Shown here piece after piece: positions 7,300 to 14,131 of a stretch of 23,770 bases of DNA. This DNA comes from an uncultured Campylobacter sp. (GTDB lineage Bacteria > Campylobacterota > Campylobacteria > Campylobacterales > Campylobacteraceae). Each line of letters opens with the position of its first letter. Position 1 is the stretch's first letter. Under the pieces are notes generated by a model that saw only the letters and a program-made list of their open reading frames with translations, did no database searches and was not told where the DNA came from. The position numbers were made by a program, and so were the translations under genes. The stretch covers positions 1-23,770 of the forward strand of contig NZ_CALKZP010000036.1 of NCBI RefSeq assembly GCF_938002845.1, read 5' to 3'.

Positions 7300-7949
7300 T
7301 CATATTCCTTTATTGCGCCTAGGCGCGCTTTAAATTTAGATTTCTCGCGCGGCTTAAACGTGCTTTTAGGCTCGGCTCCGTTTTGCGGCGCGGATTTCGT
7401 GGCCTTAAATTTTGCCCGTCTAGCGTTTAAACAAGCGGTGAAATTTTATCCGCCGCCTGCGACTGCGGATCGCGCATAAATTTTAAATTTATGGCTCGCT
7501 TGCGGCGCACTCAAACAGCGCGCGGTTTGCCGCCCGCTATCCGTCATCCGTCGTAGTTTTAAAATTTAGCCGCTTGACGAGACCTCTTAAATTTCAGCTC
7601 CGTAAAATTTCAAAACCAGGCGTATCTCGCAGCATAAAATTTTAAAATTCTAAAAATCTCAAGGCAGCGAGATTTTGCACCGGATATTTTAAATTTACGG
7701 CAAAATTTTAAACTGGCGCGTCCGCGTAAATTTAACGTGCAAAGCGGAATTTCATGCCGCGCGTTAAATTTAGCCGCGTCGCAAGATAAAATTTCGCAGC
7801 CGTTTTCTAGACCCATCTCTGCCTCACGTTAAAGCTGCAAAATAAAATTTCATCTCATCCATGGCGGCACGGGCGGCACGCTGAAATTTTACGCTTTAAA
7901 TTTAGCGCAAAACATGGGCCGCTTAAAATTTCATCTTAGCTGAACATCC
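7300..7949. other. Non-coding gap inside the nos operon, dense in AAATTT words
   Basis: This 650-bp stretch between nosL and nosY has no credible gene; the only longer frame (minus 7610-7816) is low-complexity and has no ribosome site. I count about 20 copies of RAATTY (mostly AAATTT) here, one per 33 bp, many in the context TAAAATTT. No clear terminator follows nosL and no clear promoter precedes nosY, so readthrough into nosY is likely. Confidence 0.6.
7315..7326. repeat. 12-bp palindrome upstream of nosY
   Basis: GCGCCTAGGCGC is a perfect palindrome ending about 15 nt upstream of the nosY start codon, just before its ribosome site. It could be an operator or a small hairpin limiting ribosome access, or chance. 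Confidence 0.3.
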
Positions 7950-8675
7950 TTAATGCGCGTGCCCAGAAGGCATACCGTGTGCCGTGCCATTACCCTCGTG
8001 CATCTGCCCCATATCGTGCGGCGAGCCTTGAGAGTGCGCCGTGCTGCCCGCATCGCCGCTCATGCCATGATCTGAGCCGTGAGTATGCCCCATACCGCCC
8101 ATATCGTGTTGCGGCTCGCTCATGCCGTGCTCTGCGGAGTGAGGGTCTTGCATCCCACTCATGCCATCATGTCCTGCGCTCATATCATGTCCGTCGCTTG
8201 CGCCGTGCGCATCGCGACCCATATCTCCCATTCCCATGCCGTGCGAGCCGCCGCCTGCTTTAAGCGCCGCGACTACTTGATCGAAGTTGAAGTCTTGCTT
8301 GCCCTCTTGCTTGTTTTTAAACGCGCCCCAGCCGAACGACATAGGGGTTTTGAAACCGCGATAAAAATGCGCCGTGCGCGCGTCGATAAACTCGCCGTTG
8401 CCGCTAGCGTCATTGATGTAAATTTTGGCGTCCTTCAGCCAGTTTAGTTTGTCGTTGGTAACCATAAAATCCACCAAGCAGCCGATATCGTCAAAGTAGT
8501 GGTTTTTGCCGTCCACGCGCACATCGACGCTGAAGCGGTTGTCGCTGATCGCCATCTGGCAGTGCTCGCACACGTCTCTGTCGTAATGGACGTTGCCGTA
8601 GTCTTTCTCGTCGCCGCAGCCTAAAAACGTAAGCACCGCAAGTGCGCAAAGCATAATTTTAAACATTTTTGTCAT
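7950..8675 (-). CDS. nosL: NosL copper chaperone lipoprotein with Met/His-rich tail
   Basis: Outer- or inner-membrane-anchored lipoprotein that supplies Cu(I) for NosZ maturation. Signal peptide ends in lipobox FLGC with C20. The NosL copper motif C36-E-H-C39-Q-M41 is intact, and residues 20-140 match the family. Residues 141-241 are an added tail of Gly/Asp/Ser with 16 His and 13 Met in repeats such as HGM and HDM, ending GHAH, which resembles copper-binding tails of other periplasmic proteins. The ATG at 8675 is preceded by GGGAGGA and overlaps nosF by 17 nt. The tail is not part of ordinary NosL and is probably a copper store or buffer (inference). Confidence 0.92.
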   Translation of the reverse strand: MTKMFKIMLCALAVLTFLGCGDEKDYGNVHYDRDVCEHCQMAISDNRFSVDVRVDGKNHYFDDIGCLVDFMVTNDKLNWLKDAKIYINDASGNGEFIDARTAHFYRGFKTPMSFGWGAFKNKQEGKQDFNFDQVVAALKAGGGSHGMGMGDMGRDAHGASDGHDMSAGHDGMSGMQDPHSAEHGMSEPQHDMGGMGHTHGSDHGMSGDAGSTAHSQGSPHDMGQMHEGNGTAHGMPSGHAH

Positions 8676-9297
8676 CTACGATCCTCCCTAGATCCATTGA
8701 AATCATTCTTTTTACCAGCCCTCCCACTTCCTCGAGCCTATGCGAGATAAAGATCAAGCTCTTATCTTTTGCGTAGTTGTGCAAAAGCGTCTTAAAACGC
8801 TCGCGCGCGCTCGGATCGAGATTGGCTGTCGGCTCGTCGAAAATCATCGCTTTGCTGGCTCTGCCAAAGGCTAGCGCGATTAAAAATTTCTGCTTCATAC
8901 CGCCCGATAGCTTATGAAAGGGTTTGTTTAAATTTGAACCCAGATCAAGCTCCATTTCACCGCAAAATTTTACTATATCCGCTCTGCTTGCGTCCGCCGT
9001 GCGCTCGGCGAAGTAGATGAGCTCATTTAGGCTCAGCTTAAGCGGCGGCGGGGTTTGTGGCACGAAGCTGATACCGCGTAGAGCGCGGCTACGCTGCTTA
9101 AATGAATCAAATCCGTCGATAGCGACGCTGCCGCTTGTGGGTATGTATTCGCCTAAAATCGTCCGCATCAGCGAGCTTTTGCCCGCTCCGTTTTGCCCGA
9201 CGAAAAGCACTTGCTCGCCATCATCGATATTTAGATTGATATCTTTTAAAACGAATTGATCTGCGAATTTCTTGCTTACGTTTTTAATCTCTATCAT
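8659..9297 (-). CDS. nosF: NosF, ABC ATPase for NosZ maturation
   Basis: Cytoplasmic ATPase of the NosDFY maturation complex. The 212 residues hold Walker A GQNGAGKSS at 34-42, signature LSGGMKQK at 130-137 and Walker B MIFDEPTANLDP at 151-162, with the H-loop in ISHRLEE. NosF proteins are often near 300 residues; this short form ends soon after the H-loop. It starts 8 nt after nosH and overlaps nosL by 17 nt. Assignment rests on position in the nos operon and on the NosF-like ATPase sequence. Confidence 0.92.
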   Translation of the reverse strand: MIEIKNVSKKFADQFVLKDINLNIDDGEQVLFVGQNGAGKSSLMRTILGEYIPTSGSVAIDGFDSFKQRSRALRGISFVPQTPPPLKLSLNELIYFAERTADASRADIVKFCGEMELDLGSNLNKPFHKLSGGMKQKFLIALAFGRASKAMIFDEPTANLDPSARERFKTLLHNYAKDKSLIFISHRLEEVGGLVKRMISMDLGRIVDDKNV

Positions 9298-9305
9298 AGG
9301 CTTCC

Positions 9306-10208
9306 TTAGATCATATCTTTTAGCTTATTGCCGATACCGAGTGCGTCTTGGTGACACACGTCGATACAGCGTCCGCATAGCGTGCAGTCGATCCCTTTTA
9401 GCATAAATTTGCTCTTATCGCCCAGGTTTTCGGATGCCTTTTTTTTGGTAATATCCAGTACGTGCGAGACGAAGCAGACGTCTTGGCAAACGCCGCAGTG
9501 ATCGCACCTGCTCTTATCCCAAGTAATCTTGCTAAGGCTTGCTTTCGCCGCAAGCGAATAGGTGCTGCCTAGCGGGCATAGGTGCGTGCACCACACCCGC
9601 CTGCTAAAAAATACTTCGAGCAAAAACACAAAAACTATCCAAAGCCCCGCCAGCGAGAAGCCGTAGATGATGAGGCGCGATAAAATTCCGACTACGTTAA
9701 AAATTTCAAAAACGAGTAGATCGGTAATCGCGCTTAGCGCTAAAAACACCGCCCAGATCGCATATCGCATACCGCGAGGCAATGAGCGCTCCTTGATGAC
9801 GTGCTTGGCAATTAGCGTATTATGCAGCTTCTCGCCGATCTCGCTAAGCGCTCCGTAAGGACAGATCCACGAGCAAAAAGCCTTACCGCCCGCGATGAAA
9901 TAAAACAGCAAAATGGTGCCCGAGCCGATGAGCAGATTTATCGGCAGATCTTTGTGCGCGGCGATCACCTCAAGAGTCGCGAAAGGATCGGCTAGGTGAA
10001 AGCCAAGTATCCGCGAGCCGCTGATGTCGCCCTCTAAAATTTGAATATCCGCACGAAAGGAAAGCACGAAAAGCAGATGCACCAAAAATACCGTGGCGTA
10101 GCGCAGCGCCCGAATGCTGGGGCGCAGTTTGCCGCTTTTATTTTTAAGCGCGAAGGTCGAGAAAAAGCTCGTATTTTTGATCGTGCATCGCGAATTATAT
10201 TTATCCAA
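9306..10208 (-). CDS. nosH: NosH, membrane iron-sulfur quinol dehydrogenase component (NapH-like)
   Basis: Inner-membrane protein thought to oxidise menaquinol and pass electrons to NosG and the NosC cytochromes. It has about four or five helices (near 36-52, 90-106, 147-168, 172-200), two CxxxCP motifs facing the membrane core (C112/C116 and C207/C211), and two [4Fe-4S] motifs near the C terminus: C235-C238-C241-C245 and C275-C278-C281-C285. The length of 300 matches NapH/NosH. It follows nosC2 by 3 nt. In Wolinella the NosGC1C2H module is known to feed NosZ; the same gene order here supports the same job. Confidence 0.94.
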   Translation of the reverse strand: MDKYNSRCTIKNTSFFSTFALKNKSGKLRPSIRALRYATVFLVHLLFVLSFRADIQILEGDISGSRILGFHLADPFATLEVIAAHKDLPINLLIGSGTILLFYFIAGGKAFCSWICPYGALSEIGEKLHNTLIAKHVIKERSLPRGMRYAIWAVFLALSAITDLLVFEIFNVVGILSRLIIYGFSLAGLWIVFVFLLEVFFSRRVWCTHLCPLGSTYSLAAKASLSKITWDKSRCDHCGVCQDVCFVSHVLDITKKKASENLGDKSKFMLKGIDCTLCGRCIDVCHQDALGIGNKLKDMI

Positions 10209-10211
10209 GAC

Positions 10212-10658
10212 TTACTCTTTAAATTTTGAAATTTCATCCGCGAGCTTATCTAGGCTCTCGTCGCTTACGTTGGTTAAAAGTCCGCTCATCAGGCTATTTT
10301 TGATCTTACCCGCTTTATAATCTTTGAGGCTTGCTAAAATTTGATCCTTGCTCTTGCCACCGATCGGCGGAGCGATCTTGCCGCGTCCGTCATCGCCGTG
10401 GCAGGGCGCGCAGCTTACCAGATAGGAGCTACTAACCTTAAAATCGCGCTCTTTGACGCTTTGCTCTAAAATTTTAATATTTTTTACGTCCTTATCGTCG
10501 ATGAGATCGACGCTCTTGCTCTGCGGCGCCGGTTTTGCTTGCACCTGCGGCTTGACTTCTTGCTGCGGCGCGCTAGAATCGTCCGAACTAGCCATAAAGA
10601 TCATCAGCGCGATCAGTGCTACACCCAAAATCAAAGCTAAAATTTTGCCCGGTTTCAT
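10212..10658 (-). CDS. nosC2: NosC2, membrane-anchored monohaem cytochrome c
   Basis: Small periplasmic electron carrier in the chain to NosZ. An N-terminal hydrophobic segment (residues 5-22) has no lipobox or clear cleavage site, so it probably anchors the protein. A Pro/Gln/Lys-rich linker (29-50) leads to a class I cytochrome domain with haem motif C83-A-P-C86-H87 and likely axial ligand M124 in NSLMSGL. Its start overlaps the nosC1 stop by 4 nt. Confidence 0.92.
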   Translation of the reverse strand: MKPGKILALILGVALIALMIFMASSDDSSAPQQEVKPQVQAKPAPQSKSVDLIDDKDVKNIKILEQSVKERDFKVSSSYLVSCAPCHGDDGRGKIAPPIGGKSKDQILASLKDYKAGKIKNSLMSGLLTNVSDESLDKLADEISKFKE

Positions 10659-11302
10659 TTCTGCTCCTTAAATTGTTTGTTGAACTCGTAAATTTCTTTC
10701 GCCATCGTCTCTATCTGCTGCTCGCTCATGCCGTTTACGAGCTGCACCATAAGAGGGTTAGGCTTTTCTTTGAATTTATACTTTTTAATCATATCCACGA
10801 TCTGCGCGTCGGTTTTATCCAGAAGCGACGGACCGATGATGCCGTTGGCGTAGTCGTCATGGCACGCCGAGCAGCGCAGGATAAAATCGTGCCCAAGGCG
10901 CTTTTTCATTAGGTCGAAATTTAGCTTTTCATATTGATTTTTGATGCTCGAATACGCCACGATGTTTTTGGTCGTTTCGTTCACGTCGCCGTTTAGGTTA
11001 AAATTTACCTTTCGCTCGCCGTAAAAATCGTAGCTTACGAACTTATCGTCTTGTTTCGGCGCTTCGCCGCTTTTGACGCTTATGCGAGGCTTGGCGGTGG
11101 AATTTTGATCCGCTTTCTGCGATGCGGAATTTGAACTCGCGGAATTCTGATCCGCAGAATTTTGCCCTGCGGAGCCTTGCGAAACGGAATTCTGCCCTGC
11201 GGAATTTGCAGCGGCGGAGCTTGAATCGCCGTCATCTCCGCAGCCGCACAGCAAAAGCGCCGCAGCTAGCGAGCAGAGGTAGAATTTAATGGAGTTTTTC
11301 AT
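10655..11302 (-). CDS. nosC1: NosC1, monohaem cytochrome c lipoprotein
   Basis: Periplasmic electron carrier between NosG/NosH and NosZ. The signal peptide ends at a plausible lipobox LCGC with C21. Residues 27-70 are a low-complexity Asn/Ser/Ala/Gln linker built on the tripeptide NSA. The haem domain has C144-S-A-C147-H148, with a probable axial Met near the C terminus (LMVQLVNGMSEQ). It overlaps nosG and nosC2 by 4 nt each. The linker is much more repetitive than expected and shares its coding repeats with other secreted proteins of this window. Confidence 0.92.
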   Translation of the reverse strand: MKNSIKFYLCSLAAALLLCGCGDDGDSSSAAANSAGQNSVSQGSAGQNSADQNSASSNSASQKADQNSTAKPRISVKSGEAPKQDDKFVSYDFYGERKVNFNLNGDVNETTKNIVAYSSIKNQYEKLNFDLMKKRLGHDFILRCSACHDDYANGIIGPSLLDKTDAQIVDMIKKYKFKEKPNPLMVQLVNGMSEQQIETMAKEIYEFNKQFKEQK

Positions 11303-12114
11303 TGCTTTCCTTCATAGATTGATTTGTAATCCGCCCGCGGGATTATCTCGATGATACGCGCCGGACAGAGCTCTGCGCACGCCCCACAACCGACGCAAGC
11401 GCTGCGGATCTGCGGGGCGAAATGCTTGCCTGCTTCTATCATCGCAATGGCATCAAGCGGCTGCGGGTAAGGACATAGCGACGCGCATAGATCACAGACC
11501 TTGCCCTCTTTCGCAGCCAGCGCTGAGTTTAACTCGCGCTCCTGCTCGGTCTTGGCGGGCTTTAGGCGTAGATCGCTAGATTTTAAAGCCTGTCCGCGAT
11601 ACGCCAAACAGGCGTCTAAATTTTTAATCACGGCTATACCCATCGCAACCTTTTTAGGCTCGTTCGTTTCGTGGCTGAGCGCGCCGCTTGGACAGGCGAG
11701 CACGCAAGGAAGCGCGCCGCAAAGATAGCAGCCTCGCTCTTTGGCGTCGATGACCGGGGTGCCGATGTCAAAAAGATGGGTAATATCCAGCAGATAGATG
11801 CTGTGATAGGGGCAGACCTGCACGCATTGACCGCACTTGATACAGCTAGAGCGGAAGCCTCGTTCCGCTAGCGCTCCGGGCGGGCGCAGATATAAAGAGG
11901 CGGAATCTCCGCTAGAATTTTCCGCAGAATTTTGTTTTATGGAATTCGGCGCGGAATTTTGCCCCGCAGAATTTACGGAATTTGACGCGCCGGAATTCTG
12001 CGCTTCGCCGCCCGCGGAATTGGCAGAATTTTCATCCGCAAACAAGCTCGCTGCCCCGAGCGTCCCAAGTGCTCCGCCGAGTAGTTTTATCGCTTCGCGT
12101 CTATTCTTTATCAT
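11299..12114 (-). CDS. nosG: NosG, periplasmic polyferredoxin (NapG-like)
   Basis: Periplasmic iron-sulfur protein that takes electrons from NosH. The N terminus NRREAIKLLGG is a Tat signal, expected for a protein that folds around clusters before export. Four cluster motifs are visible: C91-C94-C97-C101; C129-C132-C137-C141; C207-C210-C214 with C169 a likely fourth ligand; and C240-C243-C246-C250. Residues 28-73 form a long NSA-rich linker not needed in NapG. It overlaps nosD and nosC1 by 4 nt each, as in a tightly coupled operon. Confidence 0.94.
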   Translation of the reverse strand: MIKNRREAIKLLGGALGTLGAASLFADENSANSAGGEAQNSGASNSVNSAGQNSAPNSIKQNSAENSSGDSASLYLRPPGALAERGFRSSCIKCGQCVQVCPYHSIYLLDITHLFDIGTPVIDAKERGCYLCGALPCVLACPSGALSHETNEPKKVAMGIAVIKNLDACLAYRGQALKSSDLRLKPAKTEQERELNSALAAKEGKVCDLCASLCPYPQPLDAIAMIEAGKHFAPQIRSACVGCGACAELCPARIIEIIPRADYKSIYEGKQ

Positions 12115-13316
12115 TGCTTCATCCTAGGTTTTGGATCTTTTAGCAGTAGCTCAGGCTCTGAAAACGGAGCGAGCTTGGAAATGAAATTTAAAAGCGCGAT
12201 CCCGCTGGAGCCGTAAAAAAACCGCACGCTTGGCTTATGCGCCCAAAGTCTGTCGGCATAAGCATATGAGCTGTAGCTAACGTCGCCGTAACCGTCGCCG
12301 TCGCGGTCAAATCCGTCGTAATCGTCGAAGTAGTTGCCACTCCATTCGTTTTCTAAAAGCTTGGATTGGGGCGTATCGTTTAGCACAATCTCCATATTGC
12401 CTTTAAATTTATTGTTTTTAAATACGCTTTTTAGCTGCGTGGCGTGGAATTGCACGCCGATGCTGTTATATTCGATATCGTTGTTTTCAAAAACGTTAAG
12501 TGAGCCCGGCTGATAGGGGGATTGATCCAGATAAAATCCGCGGGCGTTGTAAACGACTTTATTATCCGTAACCCTGAAATTTGAGCTATCCTTCATACCG
12601 ATACCTACGCCGTAAGCGCCATCCGCGTTGCGCACGATGTTACGCCTAGCTATATTGTCGCTTGAAAACATAAAAAATAATCCCACGCTATTGCCGTCGT
12701 AGTAGTTATCCTCTACGACGTTATGCCCGGAGTTCATAAAGTGCAGCGAATAACGACAGTTATGGCCTTTATTGCCCGCGACAAGATTGCCGTTAGAGAA
12801 GTAAAAAACGGTGTCGCGGACGTTGTGGACGTCGTTATTTAAAATTTTATTGGCATTGGAATACCAAAGTTTGATGCCGTCGCCTTTAAAACTCGTGCGG
12901 TAGGTATTGCTTGAAATTTCGTTGCCCTCGATCGTTACGTCGTTTGCCTTGCTTAGCACGACGCCATAGAGCACGTCTTTGATGAGATTATTTTTTATTA
13001 TTACGCTGTTTACGTCGCTTACGTTGATGCCCGCATCCTCGCTAAGATGCTCGAAGCCTCCGTTTTGAATTGTTAAATTCTTGATTGTAACATGCGGAGA
13101 GCGGACGCGGATGACCGTTCCGTTGCGATCGCCTATGATCACGGCGGAGCGGTTTAGTCCGTCGATAGTAAGGGGCTTATCGATTAAAACGTTGCCGTGG
13201 TACTCGCCCGCGGCTAGTTCTATAATATCGCCCGCTTTTGCGCTATCGATCGCGTCTTGAAGCTCGCCTGCGCCTAAGCTTAGCGCGAGCGAGAATGCTA
13301 GAAGCAAAAGCCTCAT
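12111..13316 (-). CDS. nosD: NosD, periplasmic NosZ maturation protein
   Basis: Periplasmic partner of NosFY needed for CuZ assembly; it is thought to pass copper or sulfur to apo-NosZ. A 16-residue signal peptide (cleavage near LGAGE) is followed by a right-handed beta-helix: repeated short strands with N/G turns such as VTIEGNEIS and KILNNDVHNV run through residues 60-320 (CASH/NosD repeats). A C-terminal segment has DxDxDGxGD near residue 343, a calcium-loop-like motif typical of NosD. The length of 401 is normal. It overlaps nosB and nosG by 4 nt. Confidence 0.95.
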   Translation of the reverse strand: MRLLLLAFSLALSLGAGELQDAIDSAKAGDIIELAAGEYHGNVLIDKPLTIDGLNRSAVIIGDRNGTVIRVRSPHVTIKNLTIQNGGFEHLSEDAGINVSDVNSVIIKNNLIKDVLYGVVLSKANDVTIEGNEISSNTYRTSFKGDGIKLWYSNANKILNNDVHNVRDTVFYFSNGNLVAGNKGHNCRYSLHFMNSGHNVVEDNYYDGNSVGLFFMFSSDNIARRNIVRNADGAYGVGIGMKDSSNFRVTDNKVVYNARGFYLDQSPYQPGSLNVFENNDIEYNSIGVQFHATQLKSVFKNNKFKGNMEIVLNDTPQSKLLENEWSGNYFDDYDGFDRDGDGYGDVSYSSYAYADRLWAHKPSVRFFYGSSGIALLNFISKLAPFSEPELLLKDPKPRMKQ

Positions 13317-14089
13317 CTATGCTCTCGTAGGAATTTTTTCTTAGATAGTAGAGCTAACGCCGATAGCAGCGACAGGGCCAGCATCAGCCAAAAGCCAAGA
13401 GCCGGATATGAATGGGTAGTAAAATGCGCTACGCTGCCGTCGCCAAATGCTGTAGGCATAAAAGGCTTTATTTTAAACGCGCCCCAGTCTTGCAGGTTGT
13501 GTCCGAACCAATACAGCCAACCCACATAGCAGCCGATGAAGATAAGCGGCGCAATGATCGGCAGGATCATAAGCAGAGTCTGCCCCTTGCCATCATAGTA
13601 CAAAAACGCAAGCATGCCGATCGTAGCGATTATGAGATAATACGGCGATAGCGAGTGCTCGAGCGTGCCGCCGCGCCAGACGGGATACATTCCGATATAG
13701 TGGTTTAGGGTATTCATCTCGCCGACATCGCCGCTAAAGCCGTCAACGTGGACGTAAAGTGGAATTCCATCGGGGAAAGCCTCTTTTGGATAGTTCGGCG
13801 CTTCGAGTGAAATTTTCCACACCGGTATGCTAGGAACCCCCACTTCAAATTTATGCTCCAGCATCGCGCCTAGATCATTTTTAACATCACTAGGAATTAG
13901 GTGATTTTTATACGATGCTTTTGTATAAAAATTCCATATCGGTGCGGAGTATGCGGGCAGCTGCGAGACGCTGCTAACCTGCCCCGATACGATTTTGCCT
14001 TGGACTTTGAAAAATCCGAGCGTAGGGATGGTAAAAGCGACCGTCATAATAAGCAGCGCTAAAATCGCGTAAATTTTATATTTTGGCAT
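13313..14089 (-). CDS. nosB: NosB, membrane protein of the epsilon-type nos operon
   Basis: Polytopic inner-membrane protein found next to nosZ in Campylobacterota; in Wolinella NosB is needed for N2O respiration, but its chemistry is not settled. Helices are visible near residues 7-27, 150-165, 171-195 and 229-248, with a periplasmic-type domain between 28 and 149 that contains the His/Met segment LNHYIGM (129-134) and DGFSGDVGEMN. The ribosome site AAGGAG lies just after an intercistronic hairpin. It overlaps nosD by 4 nt. The name rests on sequence pattern and position. Confidence 0.85.
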   Translation of the reverse strand: MPKYKIYAILALLIMTVAFTIPTLGFFKVQGKIVSGQVSSVSQLPAYSAPIWNFYTKASYKNHLIPSDVKNDLGAMLEHKFEVGVPSIPVWKISLEAPNYPKEAFPDGIPLYVHVDGFSGDVGEMNTLNHYIGMYPVWRGGTLEHSLSPYYLIIATIGMLAFLYYDGKGQTLLMILPIIAPLIFIGCYVGWLYWFGHNLQDWGAFKIKPFMPTAFGDGSVAHFTTHSYPALGFWLMLALSLLSALALLSKKKFLREHR

Positions 14090-14105
14090 TTCGTCTCCTT
14101 TAAAT

Positions 14106-14125
14106 TCTCCCCCTTGCGGGGGAGA
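14106..14125 (-). terminator. Intercistronic hairpin between nosZ and nosB
   Basis: Eight base pairs (arms 14106-14113 and 14118-14125) with five consecutive G-C pairs close a GCAA tetraloop on the mRNA strand, a stable GNRA loop. It begins 6 nt after the nosZ stop and ends just before the nosB ribosome site. There is no T-run, so it is more likely a partial terminator or an RNA-stability element that keeps nosZ mRNA abundant relative to the maturation genes. Confidence 0.65.
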
Positions 14126-14131
14126 GTGGGG

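Noticed and set aside
7610..7816. 68-codon ORF in the nosL-nosY gap
   Set aside because: Sequence is mostly a readout of repeated AAATTT words, with no ribosome site and no protein-like pattern.
7953..8255. CRISPR-like or tandem DNA repeat in the nosL tail
   Set aside because: The repeats are short, irregular and in frame (HGM/HDM codons); no fixed direct repeat and spacer pattern.
8079..8447. 122-codon plus-strand frame opposite nosL
   Set aside because: Antisense of the His/Met repeat tail; composition follows from that repeat.
8659..8675. nosF/nosL overlap as a frameshift
   Set aside because: Both genes are complete, with a good ribosome site for nosL inside nosF; this is ordinary overlap.
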